A stretch of DNA of 64,000 nt, taken from Phalacrocorax aristotelis. Taxonomy: Eukaryota; Chordata; Aves; Suliformes; Phalacrocoracidae. Below are positions 44,280-56,800 of the stretch, in pieces. Within the stretch, counting starts at the first letter, position 1. Every line of letters begins with the position of its first letter. Both the position numbers and the translations under genes were made by a program. The stretch spans positions 5,456,001-5,520,000 of the forward strand of contig NC_134288.1 in assembly GCF_949628215.1 (NCBI RefSeq). Reading direction: 5' to 3'. A model generated the notes under the pieces. That model was not told the origin of the DNA, made no database searches, and worked only from the letters and a program-made list of their open reading frames with translations.

Positions 44280-44640
44280 AGGGTTGATCGATTTGTTAAT
44301 TACAGTAATTTTATCTTAAATACAGACAGCTGAGTGTTCATCAAGTCACAAATTCGCCTGTTACTGAGAGACCTCCCCCCTGCTAAATAATTAGGGATAA
44401 TAAGTGGCTGATAATAAATGCAACCCACAACAATGTGCTCTGAGAGTGCAGTGTGGAATCAGGAGGGCTATTAGGGAACCCCCAGGTCTATTTCCCCTTT
44501 TGAAGAAAACAATGCAATATCTTTAATTGTCTCTCTTTAAACCCTGAGCCTGCTCTGCTGGTTTGTTATAAGTAAAAGGCAATTATTCTACTTTCTGACT
44601 GCCTCTTGTGTCCAGAGAAGGCTTACTACAGAGTCACCAG
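44280..44640. promoter_or_regulatory. Candidate regulatory element with a homeodomain palindrome
   Basis: Complex AT-rich block starting with TTGATCGATTTG and AATTACAGTAATT at 44298-44310, a perfect inverted repeat around one central A. Further cores are CTAAATAATTAGGG near 44382 and CTTTAATTGTC near 44521. No simple repeat and little CpG. The call is visual. Confidence 0.35.
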
Positions 44641-45439
44641 CACAGCTAAGAGCAACTTTCTCTGCCTGCACTGACTAGGCACATACAAAGAGCTGAGATG
44701 GGAGGTAATGCAGGTGGGTTACGTATAACCATGCTTCTCAGGACTTCTAAAACTCCAGGTAAGGCTCAAAAGATTCAGTTTCAGCACAACTTACAAGCCA
44801 TCCATGCACAGCTTGGAGCATCCATCCATACGTGTGGACCAACGTGAAGCACACTCAGTTCTGAAGGCTGACGTCACCCTCTTGGCACAGAAAGGGCAGG
44901 TTAGCAAAAGCTGAAGGCAAGAGAAATCAGACTGATTTTCAGCCAGCAAAGGACGGGGAACCACTGAAGCAGGTTTCTACCACAGCCTGCCAAGAGCAGG
45001 GTTTGGGATGAGTGAGGAAAAGAGAACAGAGCTCATGTGCACCTGCATCTCTTCCAAACCCTGCAAAACTAACAAAAACCAAAACAACCCACAGAGGTAC
45101 ACCTACCCCCCTCCATATCTGTTCTTTTTCTTCCTCTTTTCCTCCTTTATCCCCTAGTTAATTACTCCTTCAACTTCCCCAGCGAGGCAAGTAGGGACAG
45201 TTAAGAGGGTCAGATAAGTGAAAACATCACCACTTGTAGTTCCCTTCCAACACTTAAGGACAGAAGGGATTTCCTCCTCCTGCCCTCATTCTTTAGACCA
45301 GAGCTAGATAACAGAACATAGTGTGGAGAAAAAATTTGAGCTCAGTGGATCCTGCCAGGTCCAGGTGCTGGGGAGAAGCACCTCGGCAGGTGAGGTCACC
45401 TGCCTTCCCCTGGACAATGAAGAACAGGGAAGGGACCGT
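44641..45439. other. Intergenic, no gene seen
   Basis: Nothing supported beyond short A/C-rich stretches near 45065-45095. Confidence 0.55.
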
Positions 45440-46271
45440 TGCGTTAATGGTAAGAGTTTGAGGAGTGGCTGAGACCCTACCGTTGAGTCACGAGGTTCAG
45501 ACAGGACCCCCTTGCTTTCTAAACTCCTTCTCAGAGAGGAGTCTAGGTGCGGCTAAGTCCAGTCTTAGTCTCAGACTTGGTTAACGGTTTATTTTCTAAG
45601 GGTTGTAGAAGTAACCACTCATCAGTGTATTTGTTGTTAGTAACTAATTTGGCAGATGCCCAGGCCAGTGGCGTTCAATGAGAACGATCTCGGCTAGATT
45701 AATGAATAGTGCAATTTATTAAAGCAACAGATGCAGAGGTGCTTTGGATTGCCGGTGACAAGATTGCTGGTTACAAGACACACAAATACTAAGAAGATGA
45801 GTAACACTGCTAGGCTACAAATGCATTAAGCAAATATGAAGCATTGGAGATTTAAAGTGAAGCTATAGAGAGGATTCTAAGTTTTCCTGGGGAAATATTC
45901 GGTATAACCAGATGCTTTGATCTTACCCAAAGGCATCCCAGTGGCGGGAGGAAGAGAGGTTCAGCCCATTGACTGGTCCCAGAAGTCAGAGTGGTGTGTG
46001 ATGGTATCTTCCCCAACACCCTCTTTCTTGTCACACATTTTACACTATTTTTTATCTTTCAGGTGGAGCTTGAGTGACTCTACTCATACATACCTTTATT
46101 ATGATTGGGGTAAAGTTTCCTCACTTTACTTTTAAAAGCATAGAGTAGAAGAAATTCCAAGCGCATGCCCAGTGAGGGGTTGCCACACCTTAGAGGCGGG
46201 TAACTTTTGGGATAGAGGTGTGTTTTGGTATTATAATGATATTATAATGAGCAAAGTTCACCAAAAGGACA
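45440..46271 (-). mobile_element. Probable avian endogenous retroviral LTR (solo), minus strand
   Basis: About 830 bp that differ from the flanks. Read on the minus strand it starts near TGTCCTTTTGG (46271-46261) and has a U3-like region. A polyadenylation signal AATAAA lies at 45720-45715, just after the CATCTGTTGCTTT segment, followed by a U5-like stretch (TAGCCGAGATCGTTCTC). It ends near TTACCATTAACGCAACG (about 45440). Layout and wording resemble avian retroviral LTRs I have seen, but I cannot name the family. No gag, pol or env sequence adjoins it. Ends are approximate and no target duplication was confirmed. Confidence 0.6.
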
Positions 46272-49200
46272 GCATTTTGTCAAAAGTAGGACAGACTGTT
46301 GGCCCAGGGTGGCAAATATGCAGCGTGCCAGCTCCAGGGCACCTCGAGTTCCCGTTTATCCCAGAGCCTGGCTGCGATGCCTCTGCACCGCTCCACCTCC
46401 GGACAGCTCCTCTTGGAGTCAGTGCGCCACGTTCTCCTGGCATTGCCGACATCTGTGGTTACTGGGGACCTTCCGTGGAATGGATTCCTCACACATCAGC
46501 TGCGCTTCACCCTGACAGCTTCTTCAATGCTGTACCTTTCCAAAAAACCAAAAAGTTTAATTTCTAAGTCACCTCCAGTGATTATTCCATAGGGACAGCC
46601 AATGCAGAGATGCTTCAAGAAAGTGTCACCACAAAAAGAACCCAAAAACGAAGAATCCCCCCAAAAAAACCCCCACTCCCAAAAACCCCACGGAGAAGCC
46701 CCCATACAAGCCTGAGTGTGAAGTGAGCAGAGATGCCTGAGGAGGATGACAGGAACTGATCCCACCATGGCCATTTCCTACCTGGTAAGTCAGTGCAGGC
46801 GCACATTTCCTATAATTTTCTAATAACTTAAAATACTGAACTGCAGCCTCTTTTTTCCCTCCCCCAAGGTGAAGACTTACGGAACCTCATGTGCAGTCAG
46901 GACCAGACAGGATTTGGAAAAAACTTTAAAGTTTCATTCTCTAGCATGCGAAAGGGCAGATGTCATTTGTCTTGTTTTCAGCCCTGGGGAGTGCACTAGG
47001 GGAAATAAACAGATTTAATTAAATGCAACTGTATTTTGTTTACAACAGTGTTTGCCATCGTTTACTTACTTTGCTTGAGAAAGTGTTTTTAGTTGTTTTC
47101 CTACAGCGTTTCCCTCCAAGGGTTGAAGCTTCATTTGTTCCTGTGAAGACCCTGTATTTCTGCAAAGATTTTTTTTTTTTTAAATCCTTAAGCAAATTAT
47201 TTATTTTTTTAATATGTGGTATTTCAGTTCCACTTCATCCACAAATATGTTTAACCAGCATTTGCAAGATTCTTTTATGCCATGTCCTGTTATCGCAACA
47301 CACCCGACTTCAACTTGCATACGGAATAAATACTGGGCTTTTGTTCTGAGCAGGGGAGATAGCTGTGTAATGATCAATCAAAAAATGCCCTTGGGGATGG
47401 GAGACATTAGCACTTTGATACTACTGAAGATGAATGGGTGAAATGAGTTTGATAAGCTGGTGTTTTCCTCAGATAATTGCTCTGAAAGCTTTCTAAAGGC
47501 ACTTGGATCCTCCTCCCTTTCCCTTCATTTCTGGGTAGGATAGCAAGTCCTGCTTTTCTATCAGTATTACTGGGCAGGCTGCTGCTGTTACTGTTTTTAA
47601 ACAAATAACTGTGGATTTATGCCACATTTAATCACTGACTATTGAACACTAAAATATCGGTCGTAATTTAACCAGAGATTAAGACTGGATTCCTATTGTT
47701 CTTGGCGAAGTTGGCGAGTCCTGCCAGCACGTACATGCTCAACTGAGAAGAGACTCAGGGGGTGGGAAGGGGACTCCTACTTCTCATGGGACATGGGCAT
47801 CCTTCCTCAAGCTTAAATCTTTAACAGCTCTTCTTCCTTCAGAGCTGACTAATTCTTGGTGCTCACAAACTGACTTCAGCCCCGTCAACCTTTGTCTGGG
47901 CTTTCTGCACCCAACACTGACCTCCTCTTCCTCCTCCTGGATCACTCTTTTGCAGCTACCCCACAGGATCACCTGAAGAGGGACTTCTCCTGAAGCTGTA
48001 ACATGAAACTCTTGCCAAGCTTACCCAGACTCCAGGTACATTTCTCTTCAGGTACGAGGCAAATCCTGCTGGCATGCACAGATGTGGTGCCATTTACTGT
48101 GCTAACTTATTTGCAGCCACTAATGAAACTGGAGCCAAGAGATTTTACTGTAATTTTATTGCTTCATTGAATAAATGAATTTTAAATACAGAATTAAAAA
48201 TTTGTAAAAAAAGTTATTAAAAGCCAGCATTCAGAAGTAGGGTGCACATCAGCGACTGAAAAATTCATACTTACTTTTTGGTACAAAGATAGGAAAGAAA
48301 AATAAAAAAGCATATCCACCATCTGGAAAGAGATTTTTTTTTTTTTTTACATTTTGTTTCATATTTGAGAACTGATATTTGTCTCATGAGAATCTCCCAC
48401 CAACCTGGTTTTTCACAGCACTGATTCACATTATTTGGTGTTCAAAAAACCCCACTTGTTTGTTGTTTACAGAAGCAGTGATGTAGCATTTCCCCCTCAT
48501 GTGTATGGATGCCAGTGTTAACAGAACATCCAGTGTATGAGGGGTGGGAAAAATGCAGCATTATGTGACTTGCAGGGATGCAATTTAGGTCACAAAGCAT
48601 CTCTGAGCAGGAACCGAGCAGAACCCTGAGCAGGTTCTTCTGTCCCACCGACACCTTTGTGAGTTCGGTATTTCTTACAGCATCAGATCTCTGGCACTTG
48701 CTAAGCTCCATCACTGCAACAAAGATTTCCAGAAGTTATGAGTGAATAGGTACCTTCGATTTTTAATGCCCGATTTTAAAGCAGCTTGATCTTTTAAGAG
48801 ACACAGAGCACCCATCCTCAGGGATAAGAATCAGGCCCTTTTTAGGCACAGTTTAAGTCCTATAGAACAGAGGCACCTCAAGAAGTCTTGACATTGGGGT
48901 TCTGGGTTAGGGTTGGGAGGTTGTTTTTCTGCAAGTTTCTATTATGGGTTCTTAAAAAGACAGCTATGAAGATGATCCCGCCAGTCAGTGCATCTGCATA
49001 ATCTCAAGCAAAAAAAAGTAGACAGACTCTCTAATATATGTATCATTTCAAGACATCAGACCACTCATACAGTATTCTTAACAGGTTAGAAAGAATATGG
49101 ACTATTGCTCGCCTATTCCTCAAGGATCTCAACCACCAAGGTAATTTAACCACGCAGACAGACAAACCACAGAATGAAGTGCCCTTACCACAGGAACTAG

Positions 49201-50126
49201 GACTTTGGGATAATAAGTAGGGATAGTGGCACATCAGCCTGGGAGGTGGAGGAGGGAACAGAGGAGGGAAAGTTCAGACTGCAATAGAAACAAATTCAGT
49301 TAAAAAAAAAAAAGAAATAATACTGGAGATTGTCACTGTAGTGCAGCTAAGACTTGGCAAATGAAATACTTCGAGTATACTCTTGGCAGGGCAGCCCTGC
49401 TTCTGCCACGTGAATAAATATCCAACAGTGTTTAAAAACAGTATATAAAAAAAGATGTCAGGATTTTCAGAGACAGCGCATGTTCCATCCTCTGTAACTG
49501 CATAGCAGGTTCCCTCACATGAGGTATTTCAGCATCACCACAAAGGAAAACAATACTTCTGCACTCCCCTTCCACGAGCGCAGCCTAATTTGAGCCGAGG
49601 TCATATGATGATTATGCAGCGATGCGAGGTGCAGGCATTCTGCTCCACCCTTGTCTCTCCAGACGACAGTGATCACACTGTGCTGCGTGCGATGAAAACA
49701 CGCAGTCAGAGCAGCGAAGGCGCAATTCAGTACCCACCACGCGACCAGATACAGGCACGGACCTCTTATTTCAGCCACTGCACATCTTGGGGGTTTTTTG
49801 GTTTGTTTGGTTGGGTTTTTTTAAACAGATACGTTCACACGGAGTCTTCCAAAAAGAAGTTCAGTTCATGTGGCCAGGTCAGATTACTGACCTCAAATTA
49901 ACCTCAGAATATTTCCTTGGTTATCTATCTGTTGATATATAGGTCATCCGGCAAAATAAATGCATGTTTTACCATCATCAGTGGCAACCTGTACATTTGT
50001 TTTTGCATTACCAGCAGAGCTGTATGGGACAGGCACCTCTCCTATCAAACCGTATGTTTGAAAGGCTGCTGTCCATCCCATAGTTTTTTTCCAAGGAAAG
50101 TTATTTTCTTGTGTGGCATATATGTA
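46272..50126. other. Intergenic, no gene seen
   Basis: AT-rich sequence with T-runs near 47171 and 48331. The C/A-rich run at 46655-46695 is low complexity. No exon or RNA gene is recognisable. Confidence 0.55.
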
Positions 50127-50738
50127 TTTAATTGTAGTCATTAAATACAGAATATTGGTTTCACGTCACATCTGGCCTTTTAGGAAGCATCCTTTTTCAT
50201 TCTCCAAAAAAAATTAACAGCATCTTATTCGTGAAACCCAGGATCACAAATCCTTTTGGTGATGTGCAACAGCCAATAGTGGACCTTACCAAAGGGGTGT
50301 CATTAGTACCGCTGCAGCATTTGACTGTCTCTCCTCCAAAATGCGGATGTGACCAAAAGAAAGAGCAAATCCAGAAGAAACAGAAGTCTTCTACCATCTT
50401 CAGGAAGACGTTTCTATTCTTACTTTCCATCTTTGCTGCACAATCACTGTAGCTTTGTTTGCAGGGCTTGTTTTGGGAGGGCTATTTTGTTTAAGAATAA
50501 TCACACCCCCTGCAAATTCTGCTACATAACGATAAGTGCTGCTTGTTATCAACACCCCTTTTAGCATATAGGATCATGTATTCTCACAGCCAGCTGTCAT
50601 GGAAGTAGTAAATAAAGCTGGTTTTCCTTCAAAGACACAAGCATTGTCCAGTCTGTGACTATACCAGGAACGTCTCTATAGCTTTTTCCATGCCTTCCAA
50701 AAACCTCCACCAAATGCTTCGGTTTGCTCATGCTTGCC
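50127..50738 (-). other. ARHGAP40: Probable 3' UTR of the ARHGAP40-like gene
   Basis: Sequence directly after the stop codon on the minus strand. No AATAAA is seen in the first 600 nt. The variant signal ATTAAA at 50132-50127 is the first plausible end. The extent is inferred. Confidence 0.3.
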
Positions 50739-50845
50739 TTAGAACATCCGAGGATAAGATGGGTTTTGCTTAATTATCCACTCAGCATGGGGATTGACGT
50801 GGTACAAGTCTAACAGGTAAGTGTCTGGGTCCAGGCAATGTTCAC
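50739..50845 (-). CDS. ARHGAP40: ARHGAP40-like terminal coding exon
   Basis: 107 nt including the TAA at 50741-50739; acceptor TTTTGGTAG|GTGAA. It encodes EHCLDPDTYLLDLYHVNPHA and EWIIKQNPSYPRMF. The family ends ...NPxAEWVIK, so the last nine or so residues are a tail variable among paralogues. Confidence 0.94.
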
Positions 50846-53800
50846 CTACCAAAACAAGAGATTCAGGAAAAAAAAAGGATTTATTCTATCCTTAGTCCAA
50901 TAGTTGCTAGGTTTTGGGGTTCCCCTGCCCCCCCCCCCCCCAGTATTTGTTCACATTAAATTCAATATCACAACCATTCAGAAGTCTTTCCACAAATCTG
51001 GAAAAGTTCTAGTTATTTATGTTAAATGAATGCATATTTCTTAAAACTATATTAAGCCCAAGCTTTGACCTTTGTGGAAAGGCATTCGAACTTTAATACC
51101 CAGTAACTTTAGCACTCAAAAACCATCAAGAAATATGTTAGTAATCAAATCCAGAGAATGAATTGTTTCCAGTGACAGAGCTTTTCTTCTACAGATGCTA
51201 CTAAAAGAAACACTAAGAGGCAGCCAAAGCGCTCAGTAACCAACAGTCTCCAGAAGCAGTTATAACGGGGCACAAGAATTCCCTTCCATTTTCGGACACC
51301 CCCAGTCTACTCCTGCGATTGTATTACTTAAGTCTCCGCTCCATCTGATGACATTACCCTATCGATGAGTGGAAATAGGCGACTAATGAACATCAGCAAC
51401 TTGTTTAACTATGTGGTTTGAGAAACTTCCACCTCAGTCAGTACAGGTTCTGCTGTCAGAAAGTTGATGCAAGCAGCCAGAACTCACACCTGGAGCTGGC
51501 CATCATGGGGGAGGTGTTCACAAAACATGTAGATGTGGCACTTAGGGACATGGTTTAGTAGGGATGGTGGTGTTGGATTTACAGTTGGACTTGATGATCT
51601 TAGAGGTCTTTTCCAACCTTAATGACTCTACGGTCATTAGTAGAGGAGCCCTATGCCAGCATACCACACTTAATCAAAGCCCAGATAAGAAGCCTACAAT
51701 TAAAAGCCTATAGTGGCATAGGATGAAGTTGCCCTTTACTTAAAGCCATGAACTACCTTCACCTAAGTTCTACACTTAATTCCAAACAGCAACCTTTGTC
51801 ACTGAGGGAAGAGGGAGTCTAACATGGTATGTTTAACAGAATGGGACGTTTGTTTGTTTTTAAGATGGACAAAGTTGTGCACGTCTGTCTCTTGAGTTTC
51901 CACCTTTCTTGACAGGCAGTTTCTGAATAAGATCCATTAGTGTTAAGCATTTTTGGAAGTCCGGGCTTCAACCTTCCCACATACTTGTACTGTAAAGGTT
52001 TTGCGGCGATGGCTGGAAGACATGTAAGCTTTGATGGGCGCTCTTTGCTGTGTGTGAGGTTAACCCACACTTGCTCATTTGTCTTTTAACTTTTGGAGCC
52101 CACTCCAAATCTCATCCTTTTTTTAACTCCCTTCTAAGGTAAGTTAAGCACAAAACCCCAGATATCGGAGTTCCTTATTTACAGTTACCACCCTGACTTA
52201 CCAATGTTGCCTCCCACTTCATACAGGAACAAGTTTGTGCATTCCATTGAGTTGTTACTGCAGAAAGAAAAACACACTGAAGGTAACAAAGCTCTACAAA
52301 AGGCAAGTTATGTAGTTTAGTAATGTTTCTTCCCAAAGATTGCTTATGGTTCAGAGGCCAGCAACGATCGAGAAAGCTACAGGCCACAGTACAGAGACCT
52401 TGCTGATCCTCCTGAACAGCGCAGCTGTTGAAAAGGACACCCAAAATTGGAAAAAGGAAAACAAGGCAGATATTCCTCACTGGCAGCAAGAAGCACGCTA
52501 TATGCAAATACTACCTTTTCAATAGGAGGACAACAAGCATAAATACCCAAGTTCATTGGCAGCATTCCTCTCAAACTGATGGCCTGTTCAAGAGGAGATC
52601 ATCTGCAGGAAGCAACAGCTGTAGCAGCTTTTTAGTGAGATACTAGTTCCCAGCAGACCCGTATTCAGCCACCTTCCCATCCACCCTCCTTGTCCAGACA
52701 TCTCCAGCCCAGGGACTCGGTCAGGAGATGCACTAACACTTCACCTACTAAATATGGTCTGCAGGCATGGCAACAGAGGCGGGGAGGGGGGCAGAATTCT
52801 TTTGTTCATTTTTTGGGGTTATTTCAGCAATTCACCACTGGACCATAGGAGGGAACTGCAGAGCTTACTTTAGGAAGCCCCTACATTAACATATGCGACA
52901 GAGAAATACTACTCCAGGCAAGTAATTTGCACAGGTGCAGAGAGGGTTTGCTTTGCAGGGTCAATGTTATTCCACTTTCCCCTCCCTCCAGCAAGGCTGG
53001 CTCACGTGCCATGCAGCAAAGCAGAGGGGACTGCCTGACCTCCTGAGCACAGTGATGGAATAAATCAGTTCAACTAACATTTCCTTGCCCCATCTTTGCA
53101 TGCTATTTCCAAAACTCAGAATAGAGGAGCAAAGAACAGTCTCCAAACAGCTCACTGTGCCACTGCATCAGCTCTGCCCCAATACAAAACAGCAGCTAGA
53201 CCACCTGATACTTTTTTTTTCTTTCTTTTTTTTTTTTTTAAAGCAGAAAAAAAGGCCATTTACCACTTGAGGAGGTTGACAGTGTTAATAATATTCCAGC
53301 CATTCTGGCACAGGTTCTTTTGAAACTGCCTCAAGACATCAGCAACTGTGGTTGCATTGTTCAAATGCACCTCTAGCGAATCCTTCATGAGAAGCGAAGC
53401 ATGGACTTTCACAATCTTGGAAGGCTGAACAAGGGAGTCAAAAAGAAGAAAGTGCTTAAAGAAAGACTTTGTCATCAGCTAAAACAAGTTTCAAAATAGA
53501 TCAGAGAGTGGGAAGAAATAAACCTATCTGGCCAGCTGTTCAGAGAATTGAGGTTTGTTTCATATTCCACACATACCACAGAGTAGAAGCTACAGAAGCA
53601 TCAAGGTGAGCATTATAAAAAAATTCATCTGTGCTTCGGTGTTGTGGCTGGGGAGAAAAGCACCGCTCTCCATCAGCGTGCACTGGTGCTCTCTGCTGTT
53701 CAAATACAGCACCAGCACTAGAAGCAACGTAAGCTTTGAAGAAAATAGGATTTGTCAGAATAGATTTTGACAAGCTGTTCTGCCCAAGTCTGATAGACTT

Positions 53801-56800
53801 CTCTGGAATTAATTCAAACTCCTGGAAAAGTAGTTTAGAGAGTTGAAGTGCAGACTACTGACTTTCAGAAAGGTAGTTTCAAAAAAATGAAGCACTGACA
53901 CACCACAGAGCAGAGTTCAAGTGCTGTTTTTCTCAAGATTGTTTTCATCAGCTCTTTCAGGAAGTAACTTCCCAGAACTTTTGTGGAGCACATTGAACAA
54001 TTCTAACGGGGTCTGATCTGCAGCAGATTAATTTTGCAATCCCAAATCTTTTGCAAAAACAGCGCTGAACACCGAAGCCATTAGGAAGAGGTATTAGCAC
54101 TGTTCTAAGCATTGGGTCATCTGTTTGAGTGCCTAAATAGTAGTTGCCGTCTCTGAAATAAGAGCATCTTCAACAGTGACATGCAGCTTTTAACAAGCTA
54201 AACTTTAGTCAGGCTCAGTATCCCAACTCGTATAGAAAGGCAGGGGATTTACTGGCTTGTGAGAACATACACTCTTATTCAGTTCTGCAGATTTAACCTT
54301 TCAACTTATTTTTTCTACCTGCAGACTCCATCCAGCTCATGTCCTTAGAGCATCCCAGTTGCACCACCACTGCTATGCAACACAAAATCCAGCACTGCAT
54401 GGTATAACTTAGCTATAGACCTACACTAATTCAACTAACAGTGGCAACCAAAAAAAGGCAGAATGACTCCAAGGATCTTTTCCCAACTTTAACACACAAA
54501 TAGATCTGAAAATAACACCTGTTTAAAAAAAATCTCAGTCTGCACCAACACAAGGAGGAACAGAGCCATTTCCTTTATCAGGAAAGTTAATTCTCTCATT
54601 TTAAGAGGCAAGAACCTTGTCCTCAACCCTCCCATACAGATCAGCAGCATTATGGAGCAAAACAAAAACAAGATACAAAAATGTACTTTTATACTACTGT
54701 AAGAACCTAAATTTTTGCTTTAAGTTCATGAAAATAATTCTGCCTTTATCATGGCAGTAATATCTGTCTAAACACATGGGGCATCTACAGTCATGTGAAT
54801 TCTGCTCTTCACGCGAGATAGAGACCAGCATTTCTGCTTCTGGTCTCTTCCCCCTCATGCAACAATGCAGTATCTTAACCGAGTGTTTTGTAGCCTGAAA
54901 TTTATTCAGTACCCTTGCTGTTGGGATCAGCGTTTGCCACAGCCTGGCCAAAAGGGTCTGGGAAGCTGTTTCTTATCATTCTGCATATTTTTCTCCCTCT
55001 TGCTCTGTGAAGAGCATCACTCCTCACAGATTTCCAAGTTCTCATGAGACCACTTACAATGTAAAAATATTTGACACTATTATGAAAGGGCCCAGCTTTT
55101 CCAAGCCCTAACTCACCTCTGCCTGGTTCTTTTCCACCTTGTCTTTATCAGCATGAATCTTCCGCAACAAATTTTTAATTCGCTTGTCACAAAACTGGTA
55201 CCTTTTGCTATTGCTCTCGTTCAGCTTTCTCACCTGAGCTACCAGAAAAGAGGAGACCTGGGAAGGGAAGAAGAATTAAATCAAGCAGAGATAAGGACAC
55301 TGTTTTAAGAACCTAAATGTCACTTTATGAAGCTCCTTAAGTAGACAAAATATCCATATACCTTGAAAACAAATAGTCTTGGAACTCAGCCAGAGGTTTT
55401 GCCTGCAGACATTTAACTCCCCTGAAACTTCCAGACTACCCCTTCCCCTGTTCCAATTCTAGGCAGACCGAGACACCGCTATACCATACCACAAGACACG
55501 GGCGCAACCTACTGTCCAGAGCAAATCCTGGTAATGGATCATCATCCGCACAACGTCAGCCGCCCCCTCCGCCAGCTGTTTCTCCTTCCCTTCTGGGATC
55601 TTGTTCGGCAGCCCCTTGTGCATGAAGAGGTTTGGGGCCATGACTGTGGAAACGTTCCAGAGGTTCATTTTGTTGTTGTTCTCCCTGGCAACCACTTTGC
55701 TGAGAAATTCAAGTAGAGCCTAAAGAGAGGGCAAGAGACTTAAGACATTCATTACTAATAGTCCTCAAGAAACTACTGTGGCAGTTGCTGAAGAAATAAT
55801 TTAATTTGCATTTTTTTTTCTTGATATCCATGAGCAAATCCCATTTCTCCAGTCAGGAAGTTCAGTGACCGATTTCTAATACTAGGATAGCAACAAATAA
55901 CCATACCAAGCAGAGAGATAGTTTGTCCGGCATTCATGAATCAGCAGAGACAGTCTGTGTGGGAAGGAGATGAGCTCGTACTCCTTGGCAGATGCCAATT
56001 TACAGAGCCCAGCCATAAAAGTTACAGAATCCAAAGATGACACCCCCACCCCTTCCTCAAGTATCCCCTTCGAAGCTATTCCCAGGTGTGGAAAAATAAA
56101 CCCTTTTGCATAATCTCTTCTGCCTCACGCCTCCAAAGCCATGACACACAACATATCGTCTAAGTCAGCCTTGCCTTTATTACCTGGAAGTTGAACTACT
56201 CCGAAGAAAAAAAAGAAAAAACTAAAACAAAAGCAGCAGCAACAATGAGCATGGTTTTTCTAAAGCACAGAAAGGCAGGGGTTGCGCACCGCCTGCAAAG
56301 CTGATCCCATCAGCCTTTATTCTTTCAAAGAGTAGTAGGTGAAAGGATTTGAAATGCCTTCTGACCAGAAAAGGGCAGGAAGTTGTAAGCTGTGCTGGTT
56401 TTGGCTGAGAAGGGGTTAATTCTCCTCACTGTGGGGGGCGGCTGCCTTTCCAGCTTCCCGCGCTCTGCCGCGTGGCGGGGGAGGGGGGCTGGGAGGGGCG
56501 GGGCCACGGTGGGGGCGGCTGACCCCGGCTGGCCAATGGCAGGTTCATTCCATACCACGTGACACCATGACCAGTATGTTGGGGGGGGCAGGTGGCAGCG
56601 CGGAGGCGGCGCGGCGTCGGGTCGGCGGGCGGCTGCGGCGCGCGCGGTTCGTTCCGGCGGTTCGTTCCCCCTCTCCCCTCCCTTCCCCCCTCCCCCGGGG
56701 CTTTGCGCCTCTCGTTGTTCTCCTTTACACTGCATTTGTACTGTTGTTTCTTTTAATTTTAATTATTAAATTGTTCTTATCCCAACCCACGAGCGTTACC

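Larger units (their letters stand above)
50846..53263 (-). other. Last two introns of the ARHGAP40-like gene
   Basis: Introns 50846-52201 and 52258-53263, separated by the 56-nt exon. The first holds the CR1 tail and the poly-C run. The second holds the T-rich tract and otherwise nothing supported. Confidence 0.8.
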
